From: Balanoglossus misakiensis
Lineage: Eukaryota > Hemichordata
DNA: 64,000 bases
Assembly (NCBI GenBank): GCA_040954595.2
Contig: CM082592.2
Span: 7,254,001 to 7,318,000 of the forward strand
Direction of reading: 5' to 3'
Shown here: piece by piece, positions 36,384 to 50,265 of the stretch
How the letters are laid out: every line of letters starts with the position of its first letter
How positions within the stretch are numbered: position 1 is the stretch's first letter
Notes under the pieces: model-generated
The model's database searches: none
What the model saw: only the letters and a program-made list of their open reading frames with translations
Told to the model about the DNA's origin: nothing
Program-made: the position numbers and the translations under genes

Positions 36384-38695
36384 AGAAAATATCTTCTGAT
36401 GACCTGAATTCGCGCTGCTTTCATCTTTGTGTGAAACAGAAACCTCTTGCCGTTTGCGGCTAAATTTATGAATCCGTCCATATCTTTTGGTGAGAGGAAT
36501 GATGCATGATGGGACATCTGATAGCAAGATGCGCGAAATATCGCCCTCTGCGATATTTCCTCACAGTTCCATCGCTCACCGAGTGTGACTCTGCTATGTG
36601 TATGGGGGCAACATGGTGAATGTCGTCAAAGTTGACGGTTTCCACGTGTGAGGGCGCACTGAGCGCCATTTTGTTCCCCAGGAAGGAGGCAACGATTTAT
36701 ATGCATTTTCTTAAATCACCATACTTTTGACTGACATATCAAGACGAAGTCATTTCACACTCTCTGCAATAATATACGTAATACTAAATAATTCTTAAGA
36801 TAACAGCACCAAGCGGTGTCTGAACTTGACCTACGAGCAATAATCCGAATTCGCTCTAGGGTCTCTCTTCTATACAATGTCTTAACCATTTTTTACGTTT
36901 ATTGAAAGATTTCTGCAGTTAAACTGATCAATATCCGAAGAAGGTGACTTAAAGTTTGTCCGCGGATGAGAATATTGTCTCTAGTGTAAATAGGCAGTGC
37001 GCTGGCCTTCAGATAAAACAATAAGAAACCTTCACATTTACAAGTCAGACAATTTACGAATTTACTCGTCGATCTTCAGTGGTCTTTGAAATAATATTGT
37101 ACTCCACTCTATCCTAATATGCAAATTCTCACTGTACATATTTCACCTTTTACTTCCACTGTTCTATGCATTGTTATTTATACACTTCTTTTCACAGTAC
37201 TTCTATTTATACATATTGTTCTACTACTTCCCGATGATATATGCGGATGGCAGTTTTGTAGGCTTGGTTGATGTAGGGAGAGGTATCAATTTGAAGTCAG
37301 TTGGAGAGATAGGATCAACCTACTTTCAACAACGCACAGACAAACCAGTGGTGACTGCTTAGTCTGGTCCCCTGCCCCATTCCCACCGCTGGCTGCGCTA
37401 CGCTAGGTGTGTCTTTGGTCGGACAGAAATCTTTTTCCGTCAACCACAACCAAAGTTGTTGACTAAGAAATCGACAAAATGTCTATATAACTGAATGTAT
37501 TGGTTGTAAACAGGACACGAAGTAGTGATTACATAAGGAACCTTGAAGTTACATCACGGCGCACAAGCAATGCGACAAAAGAAAGTATGTGAAACATTCG
37601 TATTATCGTGAAGAGAAAAAAAGACCCTTTGTTTAAATCATACAGCCGCTGTGTGAAACAGTTTACAATGTTACAAGCAATGCAAACAAATTGAGGCAAT
37701 TATTTCGATCTGCTTTTGAACCAGTTCAGATCATGAAATGCGGATTACGAAGAAATTCAGTCAGCATAATGAAACCATGGGGCGGGGTACTTCAGATTGT
37801 GAATTCCTGTAGCCTATCCACGCTAAAATATGTGCTTTCTGGAACCGGTTGAAATAATTGTAGTATGAAGGTATGTCTTTAATCCGGAAGACGCCAAAAA
37901 AATAGAGATTCGCTTTTGTATGCACATGGTTCCAACATGTCATGTATCAATTATTGAAAACGCCAATAAAATTTATTACAATTCCACTGGCAGGCTCATT
38001 GTCACTTGATAATGAAAATCTCTTGTCGGCAGTTTAATGACAGTAGGACCTATACAGATTCGTCGAAACACGTAACAGTGTCCGGAAACTAGAACTGTAA
38101 TAATTGAGTGTAGTGACGTTGGAGAACACGTCAATACCCACTTTTCAAATAAGTGACGTGGATGCGTAACTTTCAGTCGTCAGTCTTTTGTACGCCTGGG
38201 TGTTTCCGGCCAGTAGACACACTTTCTCGCAGTGATATGTAAAGTGGCTTTAAGGATAAATCGCGAGGGGGAGGGGGACAATTTGGAAACTGGTAATATC
38301 TGTATCAACAGCATTTGATCCACTGACAGGTAATAACTTTTCGTCTAAGGCCAGTGAGTGGATCATAATGCGCATGTGCATAATCAGCATCGTGATTGTT
38401 ACTTGAAAGTGTTTTCAAGTTAAGGCTTGAATGCCCTTGTCAACAATAAAATGGTCGATACACAATAGATGTACGCGGCTTGTTTGCGAGCAGAAAAATG
38501 GACATGTAAAGATACCTTACGAAGGAGAAGGTTGATACACGCAACGACAACAACAACAACGTTTTTTTTAATATAGCCAGAAGTTACAGTTAACAATTGC
38601 ACTGAGATTTTAAGGCGAATTTTGTAGACTACGGCTACGATTTATTCCGGCTTGTGGTAGGTGTTTCTGGTTCGGTCGATAATAAAACATGTCGC

Positions 38696-38830
38696 TTACT
38701 CCCTTGATCTTGTAGGGTATGTACGTAGTGGGCAATCTGATTAAACGCAGCGACAGTATACTAAGGATACCGTATCGCGTAAATTAAAGAGGTTATGGTA
38801 TCCTACATCTGATTTTAGAGTGTGATCAAG
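38696..38830. repeat. Diverged relative of the PAW-intron hairpin
   Basis: It shares CCTACATCTGATTTTA, CAATCTGATTAAA and a CGACAG-AT core with 34978-35101, in corresponding order, and has outer CCCTTGATC / GATCAAGGG inverted ends. Confidence 0.45.
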
Positions 38831-41446
38831 GGGTTGTAGTGCTGGGAAACATCAAATAATATCGCGTTGAACTGTTCGGTGTGATGTTTACTACCAACAA
38901 TTTCGACAAGCGTCTCGATGTTTGTACAGTACAGTACATACGGACTAGACTCGGGGCATCGCGTCCTTCCAATAACCCGACTGCATTTTTACGAGCTAAC
39001 TGCATCGCTGGCTACTGTATAGATAACGACACGGATGAAATGACAGAGGCCGTTTACTTTGCATCAACTGGGATCGGACAATGGAGTGACTTTCAAAGCA
39101 AAGAAACCGGGTCACTCAATCGTCTGTCTTGCGCTTCACAGAAGAGATAGGACGTGTGGTATTCACTGACCCGATATCGCTGTTTTTGAACATAACAGAA
39201 TGGGAACAAATGGGACAAGGTGAAATGAGTGAAGGTCAGAGTCGTTCCTTCAAACGGAAGCAGTATTGCGCGCCGGGGACAGATTTTAAGAAAAAAAGAT
39301 AGTCCCCTTAACCCTCTCAATGCTTTTGCTGCATTGAAGTGATTCGCTTTTTGAAAACAAGGAAGTAAACAGGGGTGTTTACCATCTTCCCCCTAAAATC
39401 ACAATTTTAATTATTCTCCATAAGCTTACGGAGAGTGGTGGCCATTTTGAATTTCAAATTTTATGACAATTTTGGTCTCCCATTCAAAATTTTGCAGCTT
39501 GACCCCTAATTTTTAATATTCAGTTTTAAGAGGAAATAATCAAAAGCTCCCCTGAGCAAAATATAAGTAGAAGTTTGAGACTTTCATCGAACGCGGTTGG
39601 AACTAAGGTCTGAGATGGTAGAGTATAAAACGACAATGACGGTGTGACCGACACATCTCATCACTTCTGATGCATTGTGGTCCGCAAAAATGCCATTACT
39701 GAGTCAGACTTACTTTGTGAACGAAATGCAGCAGAGTTGGATTTGGATTTGAATGTTTTTCTGTTTCAAAAAGTGTCAAAATGGCAAAAACACGGAAATA
39801 ACCGTTCCGACATAGTGAGCATCCTGAAACGTGGAGAGTTGTAAAAAAGATACGTGATGGGACCTAAAATGTGTTGTTCGTCATCATGATTATTTACAGG
39901 TTTAGGCGTTATACCATTTACAGGTAATTTACGATTAATTGTACTTGCTACCCTAGCGCTACAATTCACTGGCATCTCGTGAATCCCGGGGAAGAGGATG
40001 GCTGCGGACAATAGTAAGACGGTCACGGTTGGTGTCGTCTATAAGCGCGATTGTGTAAAATTATCATATCTGTCAATCCGGATAATAAATCTAAACCTGC
40101 CTAAAAGGTCGCTCAGCAAATGGTGCGGTTTCGGGTCCATCAGTTTATGAGGGTGGTGGAGAGTGCATGCTGTCGACGTCCGCTGTAACCATAACAACAT
40201 TTCTCTTTACGGGATGTGCTTGGGCGTGCGTGCACACATCATACATATACGTATATGTACGTGGGTGTGTGTGTGTGTGTACGTGAATAACTAAATGATG
40301 TATTTTTTAATGGCGGACAACTAGCAACAAACATTAGCTTCGGGCCATGTGAGAATTGAAACGATTTAACAGAATGATGTACACATATGCCATTGTGACT
40401 ACCAGACATCAATCTTTGTCCCACCAAAATTTCGAACAGTGTGACCGCGGATTTAAAATAACATTCCTGTTGTGCAGCGAAACCTGGTTTAATATATTTT
40501 TCGCAGCCCAGTGGGGCTGGAAAAAAAGCTTTGATTTTCTTGACGTTGGCATTTCTATAGAAAACAAAACAAAACAAACTTAAAGACCATTAGTCTGTGC
40601 GCGGACATGTCTATTGGAAAGGTGAAACGAAAGGCCATCTAGCCACGCATAACACAAGGCCCCTTTGACAGAACTGCGCTGGCAACGACTGCACTGGGCG
40701 GGGTCGTTTGAGTACACCAACAAAGTTGGACGACGGCAGTGGTCAGTTGACATTCGGCGAAACTACGGTCACTGAGTGTTGAAACTGGCTGCTGGATTGA
40801 GGACCATTTATTCAGGGGTGTATCATGAGACAATCTAGAGTGGCATGTGTCGGTCGATGGCAAAGCAATGTCCGCTGCTTTCCCACATGCAGACCAGTCT
40901 TCGACAGATTTTCGATGTTCTCATATACGATTAACATGTGACGATATGGTTTATCCTGCCGCAAGCGTTTAAAATATCTTCTGTGTGTAATCATTGATTT
41001 GAACCATTTTGGTCTTTTATAAACTGTCAGGAATTTAGCGATTTTGATTTATTTAGGCATTACGAGGATTTGCGCAGATCAATTGTAACCGCAATTTGCA
41101 TTGATTTCCGAAAGCTTTTACATAACCACGGTGTTGTAATGCATTAAGACAATGCAGGGGAAGCAACCTTCAGGGATCGAAATGAAGCTTTGAATAAAGA
41201 GCGTTGATGTAATTACACGACAAATTCTGTGATGTAATTAAGAGAAACAAAAGCAGTGAATAATTTGGTTATCGCGGTTGTATGGAGTAGCAGAGACCAC
41301 ATAATGCTTTACACCGTGTCTTTCGGGCGGAGGGGGGGGGGCTCAATTTGAATTCTAAGTCGGCGCAGGTGAGACGACCAGGTGAGACGAGTCCCAAACA
41401 GAACATGGCGCGTTTGAAGTCATACATTTAGGGGGGACACATTCAA

Positions 41447-41492
41447 AGACAGACAGACAGACGGACAGATAGACAGACAGACAGACAGACAG
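41447..41492 (+). repeat. (GACA)n microsatellite
   Basis: About eleven tetranucleotide units with two single-base variants. Confidence 0.9.
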
Positions 41493-42533
41493 GTGTAGCC
41501 CGCTATATGGAAATAACCGCATTCCCGGGGAGCGGACTTTTTCAGTAGTGGGCATGCAGGTACTATGTGATTTGTGGCGTGTAAATTCTGTACTGTTTAG
41601 TTCATGAAGCATAGGTAGCTCGTTGCACAAAGGTAGTCAAAAAACTACTATGACCGATTCCAGTCAGTCTAATTTCCCCATGAATAAAACCCCAGGCCTT
41701 CTTCTCTATTACGATCAATGAATTCTCAGTGTGACTGAAAGGATGGCCCAGTAAAAGGGACGGCAAATGTGTTTCGTGTACACTGAAGGGAGATTGGAAC
41801 AAACGCCGCGAACAAGGTATAGGTTGGGACAAAAGACGGACAAAGGCTTTCTTTTTATTACTCCCAACATGACAGAGAACTCGCTTGTTTTGCGAGGTCG
41901 TCGAGACCAGGTACAGCAAGAGAGTGCAAATCTTCTCGCAGAGCACACATTGTAACGTAGATTCCAAAACAACGCCTTGCATAATAATCATGGAATACCA
42001 AGGTACCAACACCTTACAAAGTGTATATGTAAAGTTTTTTTTCCTGCTGTATAAAGATACGACTACGGATTAAACTTTATCGATCAATTTTACAGTGTAC
42101 ACATGCAAGCACACCCATTTATGGGCTCAGCACATACTAGTAGCTTCAGATGCCCTGTATTTGCATACATATCCTGGAAGGGGGGGGGGACGGGGGATGT
42201 GCAGATTTGGCCGTAAGCTTTCGATTGCGTCATAGCCAACGATATGCCACGCGCCTTTTTTAAACAACTTCGCAAAGTTGCAGGGAATTCATTTTGTCCA
42301 AAATGGAAGCTCACCGTAGGTAGGCCGAAAGGATGGGTTTTCATACAGAATACTGTAGGTTTACGCGTGAGCGCACATTTTGTCTCGACGCCCATCTGAG
42401 TGTTATGCGGATCAACGATGAAGTTCAAGCGGTGCAATGCAAAGAAACGGGGGCACTAGGTCACGAGTGTCGCCAAAGCAGTCACACACAGTCTGGCCTG
42501 TTCACAAATCAGAACACACTGAGGTGGGGCCAG

Positions 42534-42645
42534 TGACCAATCGGCGAGGAGTTAGCAAACCGATAACCAATCACAGCAGTAGGCCTATCGAAAGTTTTGA
42601 TCGACCTTTCGAAGCTGATGCCAATCATTGGCGAATATAAAAAAA
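42534..42645 (+). promoter_or_regulatory. Candidate promoter of the carbonic anhydrase gene
   Basis: Three CCAAT boxes (about 42538, 42567 and 42621, the last within the palindrome CCAATCATTGG) precede a TATAAAAAA at 42636-42644. A start near 42670 would leave about 350 bases of 5' UTR before the ATG at 43018. The arrangement is typical of a focused promoter. It is inferred from motifs only. Confidence 0.45.
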
Positions 42646-43017
42646 CACCCGTGGACTACCAAATCAAGTCGCAGGGGACATAAAATCGGGCTGTAGCTGG
42701 TCTTGATGCCAAAAAATCAAATAACTCATTTCTAAATTGTAAAAAAAAAACTACATGCAAAGTTTACATCAAGCTACGAGTTTTGAATGCTCTGCCTGTC
42801 GCGGTGACCAAGAACCGCAGCGAGCCGATTCACATATACGGTATCACTCCTCCATACTCAATGCACTGGTCCGTCCACCCCTTCTAGACCAATGTCCCGG
42901 TCCACTCAAAACAGGTATTAAAAAGAACGTGTGCATTGATTTTTCCCCCACATTGATTTGTGTCGCGAGGGTTGAACCGAGGTATTGTCTGTCTCTGAGT
43001 TTCGGTCGGCGAACAAA

Positions 43018-46000
43018 ATGGTGAAGCTTCAGCTACTCTTGCTTTCTAATCTTGTCTTGGTGAGCTTGCCAAGCCTGGTCTCAAGCGCAGGTAAAACTTT
43101 TTATTCTCTCCGCCCTTTCTCTCTGCCATCCTCCCGATGGTCGAGTCGTGACAATTTGATGCAGTAAAAATAATGGTCGAGTTTTTATCGACCGACCTTG
43201 ATTGTTAGCAGTCGCAGTGGCTGGAAAGGATTGCTCCACTGGCAGAAGAGAAAAAAAACCGAGCCCATTGTCATGTCGAGGCACCGCTTTTGCGAACCGG
43301 AACCAAGTCTTTCAAACACGCGACTCATTACAATAGTATTGAATGCCAAGTTTTCTTCTGAAGGAAAGAATTAATCCCAAGGTATCGCGTCCGCTCCGCG
43401 CCACCGACAAAGTAGAACGTGTATCTAAACCGCACCGCGGATTTGACTATAGAGTGGTGTGTCTGTCAGACTTTTTTAGACTTACTTTGAGACTGGTTAA
43501 AATGGAGGGCATGGCTGGCGCGGATTGAACAGTGCGGTAACATTGGCACTGTGAGGAATTTGCAATGCACAAAAAAGTGTTTACGAATTGTCGAAACATT
43601 CGCGTCCTGTTTTTGTTTTTTATTACTATACCAAGAAAGCACATTTCAACTCCCCGGCAGTGGTTCACTTCGGTCACTTCGATTGAGGACGTATTATGAA
43701 CAGGTCCTGACCGTCGCACCCCTCATTCAAAGAACGTCGATCACAATGACACAGGAAACAAATGACAATGTTGCGGATTTTATTAGGGTGCAACGACACG
43801 AAAGCCCGCAAGTCCGGCAACGTGAATAACAACCGTTGCCGCCGGTCGACTGGAAAGGGTCGCTGTATGGTGTTGGGGGTTCTCCTGATTTTTTTTTCGC
43901 ACGTAAAAACCCGTTCCTATATACATCTTCATCACTAATTAACAACATTCTGGGATCCCTAAACCAACTTTGTGATGACTTTGTAGCCAATATTTACATC
44001 TAAATATTAAATGACGATCACCATTGATAAAATTATGCTTTGCCCAAAGAGATGAAATGACAATTCCCAATACTATCATGCAGTGGAACTTTACCTGTGA
44101 AAGGGATGGGAGGGGGGGGGGTGTAAATTGTAGGGGGTCGACCCACCCACTTTCGTTAACGGCAACCTATACATGTAACATATTAATTTTTTTCTCTCTT
44201 TTTCTTCACTAGGTAGCTTCAGCTGGGGCTATGCACCCGACAATGGTAAGTACCCTTCCAGTCCGAAATCCGAAAAGGGCGTGGCAGGCTAAATTAGAAT
44301 ATCATTTGCGAGAAGGCAATGACTTCTGGTCACAAAGGGTTGTTTGTGAATGCCGAGATTGCGTCATAATTTCTGAACCACGGAGGGCAATGACTGCTAC
44401 TGCTTTGGTTGTTATGTAATCATAGACAGTAGAGGGGAAGGTCTGTGGTGTAATGACCGTTGGAGGCCGGGGAGACATCTGACGCTGGTATTAGCCGGGC
44501 ATTGGGAAAAGCTTGATTGCCCAGTTCTGATTAATGGAAACGGTGATAGTTTACAGAACCCAACTCGACAAAAAGGGATGATAAACTCAGAATTTATACG
44601 AAAAAAAAAAACCCGAGTTCAGCCCGCACTCGCGAGCATGCACACAAAACCAATTAACGTTGTCAGCACAACTTCAACAAAAAAGAAAACTTTCTTTCCT
44701 GTAACGCGATAATTTTTATATTATTACAATTTTGTTTCCTGCTGTAATCATAATTGACTGCGATTAGATGATTGAAATTAGGTTTGAATTTTAAATGTTT
44801 TACCTCAGTGATCTCGCAGGATTTTCTTTCAAGTGGAAGAAAAAAAAAACAGGTTCAGGGTGAAGGTTGCATACATGAGGGAAGGTCGTGATACAAACAA
44901 TGGTCCTTTCCCTTTATTGGGGTCACTTGTGATTTGACCGGACACTCGACACGATTCTGAGGTCCATTGATTTGCACCCCCTCCCTCCTGAAAAGAAAGG
45001 GTGTACCCTTTCTTAACAGTAAACAAAGATCCTATGCAGTGGCTTCAATTCTACGCCGACCGCTCCCGTTTTGATTAATCGCGAGCAGGCAGTGTTGTCA
45101 TCTGTCCGCAAGCCGTACCCAATGACCAGGCAACCAAAGCAGTCAGTCAACAACAACATCGCCTAAGATTTAAAAACAACAACATCTTTCACTTTCCACG
45201 TCTAAACCTCGGGTCTACCTGTTCCGTCCCCGCTCCCACTCGCATCTGGTGATATAATAAACCGTACTGCACCAACTGAGTGTTGAATATCGACACATTT
45301 GATGTTTCACAACGAAAACACGTACTTCTGTAATCCCTACCCTGTTCATCCTCCCTCCCCCCCCTTTTCCCGGGGTCACCTGATTTTACCCAACCCCCTG
45401 GTAGATGAATTGCTTGACGTCACTCGCTCCATCTGACCAGGTCCTTAATTAATCGGGGTCGATTGGAAGAATCGCCGGGCCCCGTGAGCTTTGGCCCCTC
45501 CCATTCTGTATCCGGCTACGTTGACGTTAAGCGATAATCTTTTTACCCTAGATGGTTCCCGCTCCGTGACACGGACGTCGATATAGATCACGCAAGCGTG
45601 GATGTAACACTGCTGTAGTTAATTGATCACCGTGTTTGTAATACACCCCTCCTAAATTACAAATGCGCGCGTTAAAATTTTACGCTCGATACTTGGCGAG
45701 TTATGAAGTAATTGGCTGTCATGTCACGCAACTAGTTCGGTACAGAATCTACTCGAATTTATCTGCCCTGGGTTTACATCTTTTCATGTATTGGTGTGTT
45801 TTGTATTGCGCCCATCCCCTCTACTTTTGTCCGAACATAATAGCATTGATGTAAGAAATTCTAGTCGAGCAAAGCAACTATACATCGCCTTGGTCGCTTG
45901 AGGCGACCGCTCTTAATGATACACTTCGCAAACCGCACATCATACGGTCACCCATAGCCAGATGCCATGAAAAGTTGAGATCTACCTGAACCAATCACTT

Positions 46001-49000
46001 GTTTTGGCTATGTGGTATATGCTAATCACGTATACAGCATGGGTGATTGTATTATTATTCATGTTACACGTGGCACGGACGGAGGCCACCAATCATGACG
46101 CGGGGATTGGTTTAAATTTCACCTATAAGCAGACCATTCGAAAACACCATTCGAAAGGGATCATGGTTTGGGGCAACGAAACCGCTCTAAACTGGCTCAG
46201 TTTGTAAACAAGACGTCGTTCAATACGTGACGGTAATACGACTTTCAGGTGAAGTTTGCCACGTTGTGCTGACTGTTGACGCGCTAAAAAGTCTGCTCCG
46301 CTCATGCGTTACTGGTGTACATTGTATATCGCACAACTACCTCAATTTATATAATTCCTATTTCGGTACCACGGTCCGGAGTTCGATAAACTTTATAAAC
46401 CCCCCGCGGTTTACATTTTCTACATGGTCGGCACTTCCCAGCAACGGCAGCCTGTAACAATACCCGTAACCATTGTCACTTTTTTCTCACCGACCCGCGA
46501 GAATGTATGCCTTTTATTTCCGCCGTCAAAAGCAGCCACAGTCCATCCTGTCTGTTCACGACATGCTCATTAGAACCAGCGGACATGAACAAAAAGACTC
46601 GTACGCCTTTGTGCATTGGGTGTCACGCATATACCGGCGCTTAGTACACTGACCGACCCCAAGACACCTGGAGTTTCACCTGAATATAATAACCAACATT
46701 CGAAGCAAAGTACACAAACAAAATTCGATTTCTAAAGTTAAATGCCTATTTGGATTTTAATGGAATGTGTTGCGCTGACTTCTACTGTATCTTCGCGGGA
46801 CTTTGCCGGCATGATTAATAAAGTTGCTTCAAGTGATGTCCACAGGACTGTCTTTGGCAGAGTAAGCGTCCTTTCTTCCCAAAATGTATATACTGGTATA
46901 CATAGTTTTGCTGGTGTTTAAAGGACAACGATCGTCTTATGCGCATGTCCCAAACCAGAGACTCTGGTTGCAAAATTTGTATATTTAACATTTTCCTCTG
47001 CACATTCACTTCGACAGGACCAAGTGTCTGGCCTGACGAGTATGCTGACTGTGGTGGGCAGAGCAATTCACCCATCGATATCTTGGACAGCGACACCGAG
47101 GGCAAAGCACTGGGAAGCCTCGAGTTCACTGGATATGGGACGCCCCCAGCCGGTGCTTCGATGACCGTGAAGAACAATGGGCACACGGGTAAGAACCAAT
47201 GCACAGTGTGTACTACAGTAATATAGGTGACCGTCGCCACAGGGGAGGGGGGACCTTTTCGGTTTAACCCTTTCGCCACCATGTTTTTGTCCGAATCCAT
47301 TTAGAGGAAGTTTCACCATAGTCTCTTAAATGTTGCATAGAGTTGAATCAATTCATTGATTGTTATACCTTGTGCTTTTCAGTTCAGGTTGATGTGGCCG
47401 ACGGATACTCTGTCAACGGTGGCGGTTTGCCCGCTGAATATAAACTGGCACAATTCCATTGGCATTGGGGAAACACCAGCGACGAAGGGTCAGAACACAC
47501 ACTGAATAGCGAGTCATATGCCGCAGAGGTAGGAAGTGATGGTTGAATGAATGAATGAATGAATGAATGAATGAATGAATGAATGAATGAATGAATGAAT
47601 GAATGAATGAATGAATGAATGAATGAATGAATGTTCGTTCGAATGGGAGTAGGAATATGCAAAAGGGAACTTTTTTATCAAAACCCCGTCCCTGAGCCAT
47701 ACTATGTCTTAACGTCTTCTGCCTTGTTTGGTCTAATACTTTAACGATTTTCATTTTTGTTCGTTATAGTTTCACTTCGTACATTTTGATAATGGGAGAT
47801 TTGCTGACCTTAGCGCAGCCGTGGATCAGGATCAAGGCTTAGCAGTTGTTGGAATATTCATGGAGGTAAATAGTAATACATATAGTCTAATACACGTGTT
47901 TCCAGAATTATACTAAAGTGCGTGCGTGTTTAACTATAAACATTGATTCCAAAGTTTGGTGTCGACCAAGGCAAATTATGAGATCTGTCGCCTGGGCGAT
48001 TTGTGTTTCTAGAATGGCAATCATCCAGAAAAGGGTTTTGTTTTACAAAGCTGGAGTACGGCTACAACTCGGGGAGAAATCTTCAGACGATTGCTGTTCA
48101 AAGGAAACGGAAAGTTCCGCCATTCGTTCTCGATGATGTAGTCCGTACTTTATACCTAACGCGAACCACTGGACATGACAAACATTTGCTGCATGTCCTT
48201 AGGGGGAGCATGAGTTAATTAACGTCTTCTGTGACTTTCCCCACACACAGCTTAGCGCAAGCGACAACGCAGCAATTGACCCCGTGATCGATGCCCTGGT
48301 AAACGTATCGTATAAAGGTAAAGTTGCACCATTAATATTATTGTTTGCAACGCATTTTCCCGAATGTGTCGTTCTACATAGGAATGTTGGTACGGGGTGC
48401 CGTTTGTCACGACTCGTGCAAGACCTATACGTAAGAGTTGACGCCCATTCTTTTAACATGATTAATAAGTGGAATGAAAGACGGTGTAAGAGGGGGAAAT
48501 GACACACTGGAATAGGTCAATCAAAAGTTAGGCTAAAACTCATTATTACATTCATTAATCGTTCACGGTTGGATTTTAACCTATTGAATGTTTTTTTTCT
48601 CGTGTTTTAGACGAAACGTACGCTCTTCCGTCTGTATTTGCCCTTGACACGTTGTTCCCGGACAACGTAGACGAGTATTATCGTTATGAGGGTGGTCTGA
48701 CGTCGCCCCCTTGTTATGAATCCGTTGTGTGGACCGTGATGAAAAACCCAGTGACGATTTCAGAGCGACAGGTACGTTGTGGGCGCTATAGATAACACTA
48801 GACCCGCAAAATTGTCATCCAACCTTTTGGCCACTTGTGGTCCAGCACACTTTTGATGAGGGGAATCCCACAATAACTTTATGACGCTGCATACCATGGG
48901 GGGGGGGGGGGGGGGCAAAGCACCAATTCCAGAAAAATAACAGTGTTAAAATTACAGTGATTCTGCTGAGTTATTGGGTAATGGGTTAACAAGCAATCAT

Positions 49001-49217
49001 TCTGTTCTCTCGACAGCTCGACAGATTAAGGACGCTCAGAGAAAATGCGGAGGGCGAGACAGAAGTTTTCATGGTACAGAACTTCCGCCCACCCCAGGCC
49101 CTCAACGGACGAGTAGTGTACATGAACGATATGTCCGTCGACGACGCCGCCGTCTCTATACAGCCATTCTTGACCATGTTGGGACTGTCTTTGATTGCCG
49201 CCATTCTTTCGTCATAA
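43018..49217 (+). CDS. Secreted, probably GPI-anchored alpha-carbonic anhydrase (CA4/CA15-like)
   Basis: Seen: eight exons, 43018-43090, 44213-44245, 47018-47188, 47383-47528, 47770-47865, 48251-48317, 48611-48771 and 49017-49217, give 315 residues in consistent phase. Residues 1-23 form a signal peptide. All three zinc ligands are present: His118 and His120 (FHWHWG) and His143 (EFHFVH), with the gatekeeper pair Glu130 (GSEHT) and Thr226 (LTSPPC). Cys47 and Cys230 match the conserved disulfide of extracellular isoforms. The C-terminus is a short hydrophobic segment (FLTMLGLSLIAAIL) right at the end, typical of a GPI signal. Known: catalyses reversible hydration of CO2 to bicarbonate outside the cell. 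It should be active. Intron 2 is 2.8 kb (44246-47017) with no other gene seen. AATAAA lies at 49983-49988. Confidence 0.95.
47263..47300 (-). repeat. Truncated TTAACCCTTTCA-family element
   Basis: TTTAACCCTTTCGCCACCAT followed by a GTCC-AA-CCA match to the reverse complement of the copy at 50931-51023. The similarity then stops. It lies in carbonic anhydrase intron 3. Confidence 0.45.
47544..47633 (+). repeat. (TGAA)n microsatellite
   Basis: About 22 tandem tetranucleotides starting 15 bases after the donor of carbonic anhydrase exon 4. Confidence 0.95.
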
Positions 49218-49982
49218 AGGGTTTATCTAGGGCACAAATTTCACGTGATTTTTGTCTTGTTCCTTTTTCTTATGTATTTCATTATTATAGGCCTATATTC
49301 ATGGTTGGGAGATGTATATATTTAATATCATTTTGCTATTTGATGTAACTCAACGCAAGAATTTTAGGAGACGCTCTTTTGAGCGGATTTAGCTTGTGGA
49401 AGGAAGCGTATGCGCACAATAACCGCTATGACGAGGCAAGGCGATCCAGCGGCTGTAGATAAATGAAGAATTTGCTCGCACCAGCGATTTGTAGAAACCA
49501 TAAAAAGTAGTAAAATCGCAATGCTTTGTCTATCAGAGATGTTTTAGCGATTCTTGAAATCGCTATATTTAATTGTAGGAGACCCGTATCAATTAATATG
49601 CCACCTCGGCCTTCATGATCATTTATGCAAAACTTTGCCAGGTTATTTGCGTCCTGAAGAGGACAATAGTGAACTTGAGAAATGTGGTGCGTCGTTGATG
49701 CGACCAAAGTCGGAATGTTGCGGCAATAACGGGTATACACTTTTCAATTTCTTATCGCACTGTGTGACGACGACCACAAACGTTCGTGTAACAGTTTGAC
49801 AAGTTGCGGTGATTGCTAAGTGGTCGCTCGTTGAATTGAAGTTGCCTGCGACCTGACCACTGCAGGCGACTGACGTGTATTATACTATAGCCATTTTCTT
49901 GACGTTGTGGCACTAGAGTTTCAAATGATTTCCTATATTGTATATTCTCACCCCGACATGTTTTAGTGTTTTATATGTGAGC

Positions 49983-49988
49983 AATAAA
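49983..49988 (+). terminator. Poly(A) signal of the carbonic anhydrase gene
   Basis: AATAAA 766 bases downstream of the TAA at 49215-49217, before the IFT20 start. No earlier AATAAA was seen in the 3' UTR. Confidence 0.45.
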
Positions 49989-50265
49989 ACGTGGTGAGTC
50001 AACTCATGCTGGCATCATTTGCGTGTTGTTGTGTGTGTGGGGGGGGGGTTGTTGGGTTGTATTAAAAAGGGGTATATTTTTCACTAAGAAAAGTACGTTG
50101 CATATAAAATCTGACTTTCTCGAATCTGACTTTTTCTGTCATTCTCAAAACGTTTATAGTTCCAGTACGTCCTTTTCGCAAAGTTCTGTTGCATTGCGCC
50201 CTCATGCGAGCGCCGTCTCGAAAATGAAAACGAGGCTACACATTCCTCGGAAGCTCAAAACCAAA

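Larger units (their letters stand above)
36384..42630. other. Intergenic DNA between the PAW gene and carbonic anhydrase
   Basis: No supportable gene. It contains a diverged relative of the PAW-intron hairpin (about 38696-38830), a GT run near 40264-40280 and a (GACA)n tract at 41447-41492. The distal 3' end of the PAW transcript and any enhancers of the carbonic anhydrase gene are expected here but not identified. Confidence 0.45.
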
